The notes beneath the pieces are model-generated. The model was given only the letters and a program-made list of their open reading frames with translations, searched no databases and had not been told where the DNA came from. From NCBI GenBank assembly GCA_034180005.1, contig JAXFPC010000031.1, positions 1-39,356 of the forward strand: a stretch of DNA of 39,356 bases, written 5' to 3'. The stretch comes from JAXFPC01 sp034180005. GTDB lineage: Bacteria > Bacillota > Negativicutes > Acidaminococcales > Acidaminococcaceae. A program made the position numbers and the translations under genes. Positions 16,601-24,930 of the stretch are shown one piece after another (the first letter of the stretch is position 1; each line of letters opens with the position of its first letter).

Positions 16601-17167
16601 ATGGAGATAAATGATTTTACGCGAAATGTTTGTTTGCAATTTCGCGAGGCGGCTGTTGAGTTGATAGAAACAGCTTGTCCATCCAAAGGAGATATTTTTG
16701 TTGTCGGTTGCAGTTCCAGCGAAGTTTTGGGAAATAAAATCGGTACCGGCGGCAGCGAATTTTTAGCCGCAGAAATGTTTAAGGTACTTAAAAAAGTAAC
16801 AGATGAGCGAGATCTTTATCTTGCGGTGCAGTGTTGTGAGCATTTAAATCGTGCTCTCGTAGTGGAACGTTCCGTGATGAAAACCTATGGGTTGGATGAG
16901 GTTACCGTACGTCCGGTCGCGAAAGCGGGTGGAGCGATGGCTGCAGCTGCTTATGAAAATTTTACGGCTCCTGTAGTAGTGGAAAAATTGACAGCTCATT
17001 TGGGATTGGATATCGGTCAGACACTGATAGGTATGCATCTGAAGAAAGTAGTCGTGCCTGTGCGGTTGAAGCATAAAGTTATCGGTGAAGCTGTTCTTAC
17101 TGCTGCAAGAACTCGTCCTCCTCTGATCGGAGGGGAGCGCGCCGTGTACAGCGAAAAAATAAGATAA
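16601..17167 (+). CDS. UPF0340 protein (YwlG family)
   Basis: A 188-residue conserved protein of unknown function, normally located between rpiB and glyA in Firmicutes, exactly as here. Landmarks include GCSSSEVLGNKIGTGGS (around residues 36-52), QCCEHLNRALVVE and the C-terminal TRPPLIGGERAVY. Length matches the family. GAGG precedes the ATG. No catalytic role can be assigned from the sequence. Confidence 0.9.
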   Translation: MEINDFTRNVCLQFREAAVELIETACPSKGDIFVVGCSSSEVLGNKIGTGGSEFLAAEMFKVLKKVTDERDLYLAVQCCEHLNRALVVERSVMKTYGLDEVTVRPVAKAGGAMAAAAYENFTAPVVVEKLTAHLGLDIGQTLIGMHLKKVVVPVRLKHKVIGEAVLTAARTRPPLIGGERAVYSEKIR

Positions 17168-17186
17168 TATTTTGGGAGGAATGTGT

Positions 17187-18437
17187 ATGAATTTGTCAAA
17201 ACTGGCCGCAGTTGATCCTGAATTAAGCTTATGTATCGAAGAAGAGCTTGGTCGTCAGCGCGATAAAATAGAATTGATCGCTTCGGAAAATTTTGTAACT
17301 CCTGCAGTTATGGAGGCTTCCGGAACCATATTGACTAATAAATATGCCGAAGGGTATCCGGGGCATCGTTATTACGGTGGCTGCGAATATGTTGACAAGG
17401 TTGAGACCTTGGCTATTGAGCGCGCCAAAAAACTTTTTAAATGTAATTACGCCAATGTGCAGGCTCATTGCGGAGCAAATGCCAATTTGGCAGTCTTTTT
17501 TGCGTTTTTAAATCCCGGAGATACTGTTATGGGTATGAATTTATCGCAAGGCGGACATTTAAGCCATGGGTCTCCGGTGAATATTTCCGGAAAATATTTC
17601 AATGTTATTCCATACGGTGTGGATCCTGTTGCGGAAACCATAGATTATGATGAAATGGAACGTTTGGCTAAGGAGCATCGTCCGAAAATGATAGTTGCTG
17701 GAGCGAGTGCCTATCCGAGAGTGATAGATTTTGCAAAAATCGCTCAGATTGCTCATAGCGTTGGAGCCATCCTCATGGTTGATATGGCGCATATTGCCGG
17801 ACTTGTGGCTGCAGGAATTCATCCGAATCCTTTTCCACACGCCGACATTGTCACTACGACTACACACAAAACTTTGCGCGGACCGAGAGGCGGATTGATT
17901 CTTACCAACGACGAGGAGTATGCTAAAGCTGTAAATAAAGCAATTTTCCCGGGAGTTCAGGGCGGTCCTCTGATGCATACCATTGCCGCCAAAGCCGTAG
18001 CTTTCGGTGAAGCTTTGCAGCCGGAGTTTGTCAAGTATCAGGAGAATATTGTTGAGAATTGTCGTGTTTTTGCGCAAGCTTTGGTGGAAGAAGGATTCAG
18101 ACTTGTATCGGGCGGAACCGATAATCATTTGGTTTTGGTTGATGTACGACCGGTAAATTTGACAGGCAAGGTTGCAGAAAAACTTCTTGATGAAGTAGGC
18201 ATTACCTGCAACAAAAACACCATTCCTTTCGATCCCGAGAGTCCGTTTGTTACAAGCGGGTTACGAATGGGAACGCCTGCGGCGACAACGCGCGGATTGC
18301 AGCCGGAAGATTTTAAGGAACTGGCTTCCATTATAGGCATAGTACTAAAACATCCTGAAGACAAAGCCAAACAGGATGAAGCGAGAGCCCGCGTGGCGGC
18401 TATTTGCGCTAAATATCCTCTTTATCCTGGTATGTAA
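17187..18437 (+). CDS. glyA: Serine hydroxymethyltransferase
   Basis: A 416-residue PLP enzyme that interconverts serine and glycine with transfer of a one-carbon unit to tetrahydrofolate. Diagnostic segments are IELIASENFV, NKYAEGYPG, RYYGG, the PLP lysine in TTTTHKTLRGPRGG and GTPAATTRG. GGGAGGA (17174-17180) lies 6 bases before the ATG at 17187, which is preferred over the in-frame ATG at 17181. Serine for this enzyme can be supplied by the serC-serA operon at the right end of the window. Confidence 0.97.
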   Translation: MNLSKLAAVDPELSLCIEEELGRQRDKIELIASENFVTPAVMEASGTILTNKYAEGYPGHRYYGGCEYVDKVETLAIERAKKLFKCNYANVQAHCGANANLAVFFAFLNPGDTVMGMNLSQGGHLSHGSPVNISGKYFNVIPYGVDPVAETIDYDEMERLAKEHRPKMIVAGASAYPRVIDFAKIAQIAHSVGAILMVDMAHIAGLVAAGIHPNPFPHADIVTTTTHKTLRGPRGGLILTNDEEYAKAVNKAIFPGVQGGPLMHTIAAKAVAFGEALQPEFVKYQENIVENCRVFAQALVEEGFRLVSGGTDNHLVLVDVRPVNLTGKVAEKLLDEVGITCNKNTIPFDPESPFVTSGLRMGTPAATTRGLQPEDFKELASIIGIVLKHPEDKAKQDEARARVAAICAKYPLYPGM

Positions 18438-18463
18438 TATTTTTTAGAAAGGTCGTTATATTG

Positions 18464-19084
18464 ATGCAGATTACTGTTGTTGATCATCCTTTGCTGAAAC
18501 AAAAAATGTCCATCTTACGCGATATCAAAACCGATTCTTCCACTTTTCGCAGAGTCATAGGGGAAGTTGCTATGTTGCTCACTTTTGAGGCTACTAAGAA
18601 TGTTCCGTTAAAGGAGTTGCAGGTTAAGACACCCTTGCAGGAGACGACCGGTTATGAGATAGACGGAACTATAACTATTATTCCGATTCTGCGCGCCGGG
18701 TTGGGATTTTTGAACGGTGTTTTGTCAGTGATTCCGACAGCTAATGTAGGGCCCATAGGTATGGCACGCAACGAGGAAACGCTGGAGCCGGAAGAATATT
18801 ATTGCAAATTGCCGCCGGATATGGACGCGTACACGCTTGTAGTTGATCCGATGCTGGCTACGGGAGGATCTGCCGTTGCAGCGATTAATAATCTTAAAAA
18901 ATATGGTATGAAAAATATAATCTTCATGTGTCTTGTAGCTGCTCCGGAAGGAGTAAAAAAACTTAACGCCGTTCATCCGGATGTGAAAATCGTAGCCGCC
19001 GCTTTGGACGATCATCTTAATGAAAGAGGTTACATTGTCCCGGGATTAGGTGATGCGGGCGACCGCACATTTGGAACTTTGTAA
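18464..19084 (+). CDS. upp: Uracil phosphoribosyltransferase
   Basis: A 206-residue enzyme that forms UMP from uracil and PRPP in pyrimidine salvage. The N-terminus ITVVDHPLLKQKM, the IIPILRAGLGF segment, the PRPP-binding VVDPMLATGGSA and the C-terminal GYIVPGLGDAGDRTFGT are all as expected. The ATG at 18464 gives the standard N-terminus; a TTG three bases earlier is also possible. It sits one base before comEB, so pyrimidine genes are joined to the glyA run. Confidence 0.96.
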   Translation: MQITVVDHPLLKQKMSILRDIKTDSSTFRRVIGEVAMLLTFEATKNVPLKELQVKTPLQETTGYEIDGTITIIPILRAGLGFLNGVLSVIPTANVGPIGMARNEETLEPEEYYCKLPPDMDAYTLVVDPMLATGGSAVAAINNLKKYGMKNIIFMCLVAAPEGVKKLNAVHPDVKIVAAALDDHLNERGYIVPGLGDAGDRTFGTL

Positions 19085-19085
19085 T

Positions 19086-19538
19086 ATGAGCGGCATTGAA
19101 CGTCCCGATTGGGATCAATATTTTATGGAGATTGCGCATGTTGTCAGCAAAAGAGCTACTTGTTTGAGAAGGAGTGTCGGCGCGGTCATCGTTAAAGATA
19201 AGCAGATTGTGGCTACAGGCTACAATGGAACACCGCGTAATATGGCGCACTGTTCAGAAGTAGGTTGTCTGCGTGAGCAACTTAATGTGCCTTCGGGGAA
19301 AATGCATGAGCTATGTCGAGGCATCCATGCAGAGCAAAATGCCGTTGTTCAGGCGGCTTATCACGGTGTTTCGGTAAAGGGGGGGACGGTTTACTGTACC
19401 CATCAACCGTGCGTCGTATGTACAAAAATTCTTATCAATGCAGGTGTAAGCCGTATAGTCTACAAGAATCCTTATCCTGATAAACTTGCGGAAGAAATGC
19501 TAGAGAGTTCAGGTATTGAAGTAGTCATCCTGGAGTAA
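19086..19538 (+). CDS. comEB: dCMP deaminase (ComEB-like)
   Basis: A 150-residue zinc deaminase converting dCMP to dUMP for dTMP synthesis. The zinc and catalytic motif HAEQNAV and the PCVVCTK motif are present, together with TGYNGTPRNM near the N-terminus, typical of the deoxycytidylate deaminase group. The ATG at 19086 follows the upp stop by one base. The name ComEB comes from its competence operon position in Bacillus; here it lies in a nucleotide-salvage context. Confidence 0.92.
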   Translation: MSGIERPDWDQYFMEIAHVVSKRATCLRRSVGAVIVKDKQIVATGYNGTPRNMAHCSEVGCLREQLNVPSGKMHELCRGIHAEQNAVVQAAYHGVSVKGGTVYCTHQPCVVCTKILINAGVSRIVYKNPYPDKLAEEMLESSGIEVVILE

Positions 19539-19560
19539 AAATGTGCGGGGAAGTGGATTT

Positions 19561-20091
19561 ATGAAAAGATATTTGAATATCCTGTGCGGAATCATATTCG
19601 TCGTACTTGTTTTGACAGGATGCTTTAATACCGATAAAAATGTGAATTCATCCGGTGGCAACAATGTTCAATTGCGGACAGAGGAAAAAGTTGCGCCGTC
19701 GACAAAAACGGAGTCCAAGATCAATGTATACGGCAACGGTCAGAAAATCAAGATTGAGGAGTCGGGCAGTTATACGGATAAAGAACACGTTGCCGCGTAT
19801 ATTAATACTTATGCTAAGCTGCCTCGTAATTACATCACAAAAAACCAAGCTAAAAAGCTGGGATGGCAAACAAAAGGCTCTTTGGATAAGGTTGCTCCCG
19901 GAAAATCAATCGGCGGTGATCGCTACGGCAACTATGAAAGAATTTTGCCTCATAAGAACGGACGTGTTTGGACGGAATGCGATATTGACTATGTCATGGG
20001 AAACCGTAATGCCAAGCGTATAGTTTTTTCAGATGACGGATTGATTTACTACACGAAGGATCATTATAAGTCATTTGAAAAATTATACTAG
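19561..20091 (+). CDS. Barnase-type guanyl-preferring ribonuclease, lipoprotein
   Basis: A 176-residue exported RNase closely resembling Bacillus barnase. Residues 1-20 are a lipoprotein signal with lipobox LTGC (Cys21), then a low-complexity linker to about residue 70, then the barnase domain. By alignment from memory, catalytic residues are kept: Lys94 (barnase K27), Glu139 (E73), Arg149 (R83), Arg153 (R87), His168 (H102), and guanine-binding Glu126 (E60). Barnase R59 is Tyr here. Motifs such as NYITKNQAKKLGW and APGKSIGGDRYGN are unmistakable. It is followed 11 bases later by a barstar gene, as for intracellular protection. Bacillus barnase is freely secreted; a lipid anchor would hold this one to a membrane. 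Confidence 0.92.
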   Translation: MKRYLNILCGIIFVVLVLTGCFNTDKNVNSSGGNNVQLRTEEKVAPSTKTESKINVYGNGQKIKIEESGSYTDKEHVAAYINTYAKLPRNYITKNQAKKLGWQTKGSLDKVAPGKSIGGDRYGNYERILPHKNGRVWTECDIDYVMGNRNAKRIVFSDDGLIYYTKDHYKSFEKLY

Positions 20092-20102
20092 GAGGTGCGC
20101 CG

Positions 20103-20372
20103 ATGCGAGTAATAGATTTGGATATAGAAAAGATGAAAACGCGTTCCGCTTTGCACAAATATCTGCAAAAGATACTTGCTTTGCCCGATCACTACGGCAA
20201 AAATTTGGATGCTTTGTATGATTGTTTAAGCGAAATTGCCGAAGAAACGGAATTGGTCGTTCCGATATCAGTGGCGGAGAATAATCGTTTGGGAGATTAT
20301 GGCAGCAGGTTTTTGCTTGTTCTTCATGATGCGGCGGAGAGCAACAAATTTCTGCACATAAAAAAGAAATAA
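20103..20372 (+). CDS. Barstar-family ribonuclease inhibitor
   Basis: An 89-residue protein, the same length as Bacillus barstar, with no signal peptide, so it stays in the cytoplasm. The central helix HYGKNLDALYDCLSE matches the barstar helix that plugs the barnase active site, including the two aspartates equivalent to D35 and D39 of barstar. Barstar W38 is Tyr. The ribosome site GGAGG (20092-20096) is very strong, which fits the need for excess inhibitor. It ends the long prfA-glyA run and is followed by a terminator. Confidence 0.9.
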   Translation: MRVIDLDIEKMKTRSALHKYLQKILALPDHYGKNLDALYDCLSEIAEETELVVPISVAENNRLGDYGSRFLLVLHDAAESNKFLHIKKK

Positions 20373-20382
20373 TGTTTTAAAG

Positions 20383-20406
20383 GCCGACTTAAAGTCGGCT
20401 TTTTTA
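20383..20406 (+). terminator. Intrinsic terminator after barstar
   Basis: Stem GCCGACT (20383-20389)/AGTCGGC (20393-20399) with a three-base loop, followed by T6. It closes the operon that ends with barstar. Confidence 0.85.
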
Positions 20407-20455
20407 TTTGTTTGTGAGAACAATTGATAAATTTATAAAAATGACGGAACATTTA

Positions 20456-20508
20456 TTGTTATTTTTTTGAATGCGTGTTATAATTGCTTTGAGTTAGCAT
20501 AAGCTAAC
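20456..20508 (+). promoter_or_regulatory. Promoter with a palindromic operator for the DUF3793-flavodoxin operon
   Basis: TTGTTA (20456-20461), 17 bases, TATAAT (20479-20484) with an upstream TG gives a strong extended -10 promoter. Right at the predicted start lies the perfect palindrome GTTAGC-ATAA-GCTAAC (20493-20508). TTAG...CTAA half-sites resemble those bound by DtxR/IdeR/MntR-type metalloregulators. An operator for iron or manganese control is an inference from this resemblance and from flavodoxin being a typical low-iron gene. Confidence 0.6.
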
Positions 20509-20524
20509 AAAAGGGGTGATGAAT

Positions 20525-21097
20525 TTGGAATTGTTCGGCTTCAAGAGTTTTGACGAACTGGTAGGTTTTCACTGTGCACCTGTTCTTGCAGATTTAAAAC
20601 CTGCGAACCTTTTCGCTTTGCATCATCAAGATATTATTGAAATAAATCTGCGGTTGGAAAAATACAATGAATTATTTGGCGAGAGGGGAATTGTTTTTCG
20701 CTCTTTGTGCAGCTGCAGAAAGCGAGTTTTAGTTCTCGCATTCAACAGAGATGCGTTGACGAAACTGTTGCAGGAAAAAGGGCGAAGAGCATATCTCATA
20801 GCGGTAGGGTATGCGGTGGAATCAACTCTTGAACAAGATTTGCAAACTTTGGAATGCAGATTGCTCACGGAGGATAAATTTCCCCATGAGATTGGAATTT
20901 TTTTGGGATATCCCCTGGAGGATGTTTTGGGATTTGTTCTCAACGGAGGAGCTGGGTGCAAATGCAGCGGTTATTGGAAAGTGTACGGCGACGTTGAACG
21001 GGCTCGTGATACATTCGCTGCTTACGAAAAATGTCGCAGTTATATTTTGAAAAATTTATCTAAGGGCCTGTCTTTGCATCAGGCAGTTGTGGTTTAA
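20525..21097 (+). CDS. DUF3793 family protein
   Basis: A roughly 190-residue cytoplasmic protein of unknown function. DUF3793 features are FHCAPVLADLKPANLF near the N-terminus, the SLCSCRKRVLVLAFN segment, FPHEIGIFLGYPLEDVLGF and a Cys-rich GCKCSGYWKVYGD region. Members often occur next to flavodoxin genes, as here. Start choice is uncertain: AAGGGGTG (20511-20518) is well spaced for the TTG at 20525 but too close to the ATG at 20519. The conserved cysteines suggest metal binding or a redox role, but nothing specific can be claimed. It shares the operator-bearing promoter with the flavodoxin gene 12 bases downstream. Confidence 0.8.
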   Translation: MELFGFKSFDELVGFHCAPVLADLKPANLFALHHQDIIEINLRLEKYNELFGERGIVFRSLCSCRKRVLVLAFNRDALTKLLQEKGRRAYLIAVGYAVESTLEQDLQTLECRLLTEDKFPHEIGIFLGYPLEDVLGFVLNGGAGCKCSGYWKVYGDVERARDTFAAYEKCRSYILKNLSKGLSLHQAVVV

Positions 21098-21109
21098 GGA
21101 GGTCACTTT

Positions 21110-21535
21110 ATGAAAAAGATTCCTGTGATTTACTGGTCTGGAACCGGCAACACAAAAATGATGGCGGAAGAGATTGCTAAAGCGGTAGACGCTGCCGGAG
21201 CGGAAGCTGTTTTGCTTGAAGTCGGCGATATTACACCTGCCGAGGCGGCTGCGTATCCTGCTATGGCATTGGGGTGTCCCGCTATGGGAATAGAGGTTTT
21301 AGAGGAATATGAATTTGAACCGTTTTTTACGGAATTGGAAGCGTTGTTAAGCGGGAAAAAGATTGGTTTATTCGGTTCCTACGGTTGGGGCGGTTCATAT
21401 ATGCAGGAATGGGAAACACGGGTGAGCGCCGCAGGTGGAATTCCGGTCTCTGAAGGTGTTTTAGCTCTCAACGCTCCGGATGAAGAAGCCTTAAAGCATT
21501 GTCGTGATTTGGGCAAGGCACTGGCAGAAGCATAG
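21110..21535 (+). CDS. Flavodoxin
   Basis: A 141-residue FMN-binding electron carrier that can replace ferredoxin when iron is short. The phosphate-binding loop WSGTGNTKMM lies at residues 9-18, and FGSYGWGGSYMQEW carries the aromatic residues that stack on the isoalloxazine ring. It is of the short-chain type. AGGAGG gives a strong ribosome site. Co-transcribed with the DUF3793 gene from a promoter bearing a palindrome. Confidence 0.93.
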   Translation: MKKIPVIYWSGTGNTKMMAEEIAKAVDAAGAEAVLLEVGDITPAEAAAYPAMALGCPAMGIEVLEEYEFEPFFTELEALLSGKKIGLFGSYGWGGSYMQEWETRVSAAGGIPVSEGVLALNAPDEEALKHCRDLGKALAEA

Positions 21536-21558
21536 ATTGATTTTTGACAACACTGAAC

Positions 21559-21617
21559 AAAAACTGCGCCTTTGATGTCGGACAGAGAAGTTTAACATTT
21601 GAGGGTGCAGTTTTTTT
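21559..21617 (+). terminator. Terminator after flavodoxin
   Basis: AAAAACTGCGCC (21559-21570) pairs with GGTGCAGTTTTT (21604-21615; one G-U pair) across a long loop of 33 bases, followed by T residues. The long loop lowers confidence but the U-tract is good. Confidence 0.65.
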
Positions 21618-21635
21618 ATGACTTGGTATGTTTTG

Positions 21636-21644
21636 TGTTATAAT
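21636..21644 (+). promoter_or_regulatory. Extended -10 promoter element for the ABC-F gene
   Basis: TGTTATAAT (21636-21644), an extended -10 with no convincing -35, lies 31 bases before the ATG of the ABC-F gene. Confidence 0.45.
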
Positions 21645-21674
21645 GAAATCCATATAAAATTTTGGGAGCGGTCT

Positions 21675-23549
21675 ATGATTTTAAGCGTGGAGAATTTATC
21701 ATACAGTTATGGCGAACGCACATTATTTCAAAATATCAGTTTTAATGTCGAGGATGGAGACAGATATGGAATCATAGGCATTAACGGAACCGGTAAGACT
21801 ACGTTGCTCAGGATGCTGGCGCAAGGTGAGGCCGGTATGGGAAAAATAGTTTTGAGCAGCGGTAGTGTTATAGAATATTTGCCGCAGGAACCTACTTACA
21901 ATCCGGAGCTTACAGTTTTGGAGCAAATATTTCAGGGTAATTCTCCGCTGATGAAATTGCTGCGTTATTACGAAAGTGCAGTCGAAGCTGCGACTGTTTC
22001 TCCTGATGACGACAGAGTCAGGCGCAAACTTTTTGACGCTCAGCAACAAATGGATGCACAGTATGCCTGGCAGTTGGAAAGTGAAGCTAAAGCAGTGCTG
22101 CAGCAATTAGGTATAACTGATATGCGAAAAAAAATGGGAGCGTTGAGCGGCGGACAGATTAAAAGAGTAGCTTTAGCGGGAGTATTGGTAAGACCGTCAG
22201 CACTTTTGATTTTGGATGAGCCTACCAACCATATGGATACGGCTACAGTTGCTTGGTTGGAGCAGATGCTTTTGAAACGCAGGGGAGCTTTGTTGATGGT
22301 TACGCATGACAGAAGTTTCTTTGATAAGGTCGTCAATAAAACATTGGAGTTGGATGGCGGCAATGGATATCTTTACACCGGTAATTACAGTTTGTTTTTA
22401 CAGAAAAGGGATGAACGCCGTCTGGCAGAGGCGGCTTTTGAAAAGAAACTGCGCAATATTTATCGTCGTGAATTGGCTTGGATAAGCCGCGGAGCAGAAG
22501 CAAGACGCACTAAGAAAAAAGATCGTGTAGAGCGTTTCGCCGCTTTGGAAAAAGAGGTTAAAAGCGTCAAAGACAATTTAGAATTGAAAATAAGTTCGGC
22601 AAGCAGCCGCCTTGGAAAAACGGTCATCGAATTTGATAATGTTTACTTTGGGTATGAAGGTAACGAATGTATAAGAGATTTCAGTTATACGCTGCTGCGT
22701 CATGACAGAATCGGTGTTGTCGGACCGAACGGAGCTGGCAAAACCACGCTGATGGATATTGTTGCCGGCAATCTGCAGCCTATAAAGGGGAATATTGTCA
22801 GAGGAAAAACCGTGAAAATCGGGTATTTTTCGCAACATAATAATTTTCCTGACAGCGATATGAAAGTGCTGGAGTACATAAGAGAAGTGAATAACTATGT
22901 GGAAACTGCCGACGGCGAACGTATCAGTGCTGTTCAAATGCTGGAGAGATTTTTATTCCCGCAGGAGCTTCAATGGGTTCCCGTAAATAAACTGAGCGGT
23001 GGTGAAAAAAGGAGATTGTTTTTGCTGCGTGTTCTTATGGGAGCACCTAATGTTTTGCTTTTGGACGAACCTACAAACGATTTGGATATACCGACGCTTT
23101 CCGTTCTGGAGGAATATTTGGATAATTTTAACGGTGCTGTGATGGCCGTATCTCATGACAGATATTTTCTTGACAGATTTGCGCAGAAGATATTTTACAT
23201 AAAGGACGGAGAAGTTCATCAGTACAGCGGCGCCTACTCGGAATATATTGAGCAGGTCTGGATGAGCAGGTTGGAAGAACGAAGCGGTGATAAGCGCGTT
23301 ACGGAGAATGAAAACCTTCTCAAGGATAATAAGAAGATAACTTACAGCGAGCGTATAGAACTTGAAAGGATTGGGCAGGAAATAGCTCGCAGCGAAGCGG
23401 AGCTGAAGATGTTGGAATGTGAGATAAATTCTTGCGGCGGTGATTTTGTGAAACTTGACGAACTTACTCGTAAGCAGAAATCGGCGCAAAAAACTCTGGA
23501 AGAGATGATTGACAGATGGGCATACTTGGAGGAGCTCGCCGAAGAATAA
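21675..23549 (+). CDS. ABC-F family ATPase, Uup-like
   Basis: A 624-residue cytosolic protein with two ABC ATPase domains and no membrane segment. Domain 1 has GINGTGKTT, LSGGQIKR and LLILDEPTNH; domain 2 has GPNGAGKTT, LSGGEKRR and LLLDEPTNDLD. The linker between them (about residues 240-310) is basic and helical, and the last 80 residues form a coiled coil as in Uup. ABC-F proteins act on the ribosome; Uup also affects DNA branch handling in E. coli. An antibiotic-resistance role is not indicated. The start is set by the GGGAGCGG site and by the standard N-terminus. Confidence 0.92.
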   Translation: MILSVENLSYSYGERTLFQNISFNVEDGDRYGIIGINGTGKTTLLRMLAQGEAGMGKIVLSSGSVIEYLPQEPTYNPELTVLEQIFQGNSPLMKLLRYYESAVEAATVSPDDDRVRRKLFDAQQQMDAQYAWQLESEAKAVLQQLGITDMRKKMGALSGGQIKRVALAGVLVRPSALLILDEPTNHMDTATVAWLEQMLLKRRGALLMVTHDRSFFDKVVNKTLELDGGNGYLYTGNYSLFLQKRDERRLAEAAFEKKLRNIYRRELAWISRGAEARRTKKKDRVERFAALEKEVKSVKDNLELKISSASSRLGKTVIEFDNVYFGYEGNECIRDFSYTLLRHDRIGVVGPNGAGKTTLMDIVAGNLQPIKGNIVRGKTVKIGYFSQHNNFPDSDMKVLEYIREVNNYVETADGERISAVQMLERFLFPQELQWVPVNKLSGGEKRRLFLLRVLMGAPNVLLLDEPTNDLDIPTLSVLEEYLDNFNGAVMAVSHDRYFLDRFAQKIFYIKDGEVHQYSGAYSEYIEQVWMSRLEERSGDKRVTENENLLKDNKKITYSERIELERIGQEIARSEAELKMLECEINSCGGDFVKLDELTRKQKSAQKTLEEMIDRWAYLEELAEE

Positions 23550-23566
23550 TCAGTAGAGGAGAATTT

Positions 23567-24913
23567 ATGAGTATATTTGATAAAGAAAATCTGCAGCGCA
23601 TCAAAAGGCTGTTGGGTATAATGCTTCCCATTATTGCCACGCAGATATCTATTATGGGCATGAATTTTTTTGATGCCAGTATGTCAGGACGTGCCGGCAA
23701 CGTGGAGCTTGCAGGAGCGGCTATCGGGGGAAATATTTGGATGCCGGTGCAAACAGGTTTTGTGGGGATTCTTATTGCATCTACACCAATGGCGGCACAT
23801 CTTCTCGGTGGAGGAAAGACTGCTGAAATAGGACGTGTGATTCGTCACGGATTGCTCTTGGCTTTACTTTTTTCTTTTTGCATAATAAGCTGCGGGTATA
23901 TTTTTCTGCCTATATTTTTCTCCGGCTTGGGATTGGCTGAGGGTGTGTATCGGGTTGCCTTAGGCTACACGGCGGGAATCGGTATTGGGGTAGTACCTTT
24001 TTTCTGTATGGTACCGCTGCGCAGTCTTGTGGATACTATGGGGTACACCCGGCTCACCATGAAGATATATTTTCTGGCACTACCCATAAATGCAGTTTTA
24101 AATTATTTGCTGATTTTTGGGAAATGGGGTTTGCCGCGTCTTGGAGGAGTCGGAGCCGGTGTGGCTACCGGCATTACTTTCTGGATATTATTTTTTATGT
24201 TCACCTTTGTGGTATCCAAGGCAGAGCCGTTTAAAAAATTGCAGATATTCAGCAGAATAAACATTTCCGGAGCGTTGTTCAAAGAATATTTAAGGATTGG
24301 CATTCCTATGGGCGTTTCTATTTTTATGGAAACGAGTATTTTCGGAGTGGTGGCTTTTTTTGTAGCTAAATTCGGAACAGATGTTATCGCGGCGCATCAG
24401 GCTGCTTTAAATTTTTCCTCCGTCCTCTACATGATTCCGTTAAGTTTTTCCATGGCGCTGACAATAATCATAGGTGTGGAATATGGAGCAGGCAACCTGG
24501 CAGAAGTGAGATCGTTTATGGGAGTAGGTCTGCGCTTAAGTTTGTTTTTACTGTGTTTTTATATGGCGGGCGTTTATTTCGGCAGAGAAAGTATTGCGCA
24601 AATATACAGCAGCAATCGGCAGGTGATCAGTTTGATCAAAGACTTTTTGTTGTATGCCATTATTTGGCAAGCAGGTGATGCCATAGCAGCTCCGGTGCAG
24701 GGAATACTGCGCGGACTTAAAGATGTGGACGCCACGTTTTATGCCGGATTGCTGGCGTATTGGATAATATGTCTTCCTGCCGGATTGTTCCTTGATTACT
24801 ATTTGCATCAGGGTGCAGCATCCTATTGGATAAGTTTGGTTGTGGGAGTGTGCAGCAGCGCCTGTTTATTGTACGCGCGAATGGTTTATTTGCGTAGCAG
24901 AAGGCTCAATTGA
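23567..24913 (+). CDS. MATE family multidrug/sodium antiporter
   Basis: A 448-residue polytopic inner-membrane protein with about 12 hydrophobic helices in two similar halves. Family features are the N-terminal MLPIIATQISIMGMNFFDASMSG and GIPMGVSIFMETSIFGVVAFFVAKFG at the start of the second half. Such proteins export cationic compounds in exchange for sodium or protons. The substrate cannot be seen. It lies 17 bases after the ABC-F gene with AGAGGAG upstream, so the two are probably co-transcribed. Confidence 0.92.
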   Translation: MSIFDKENLQRIKRLLGIMLPIIATQISIMGMNFFDASMSGRAGNVELAGAAIGGNIWMPVQTGFVGILIASTPMAAHLLGGGKTAEIGRVIRHGLLLALLFSFCIISCGYIFLPIFFSGLGLAEGVYRVALGYTAGIGIGVVPFFCMVPLRSLVDTMGYTRLTMKIYFLALPINAVLNYLLIFGKWGLPRLGGVGAGVATGITFWILFFMFTFVVSKAEPFKKLQIFSRINISGALFKEYLRIGIPMGVSIFMETSIFGVVAFFVAKFGTDVIAAHQAALNFSSVLYMIPLSFSMALTIIIGVEYGAGNLAEVRSFMGVGLRLSLFLLCFYMAGVYFGRESIAQIYSSNRQVISLIKDFLLYAIIWQAGDAIAAPVQGILRGLKDVDATFYAGLLAYWIICLPAGLFLDYYLHQGAASYWISLVVGVCSSACLLYARMVYLRSRRLN

Positions 24914-24930
24914 AATTCGATAAAAATTAT

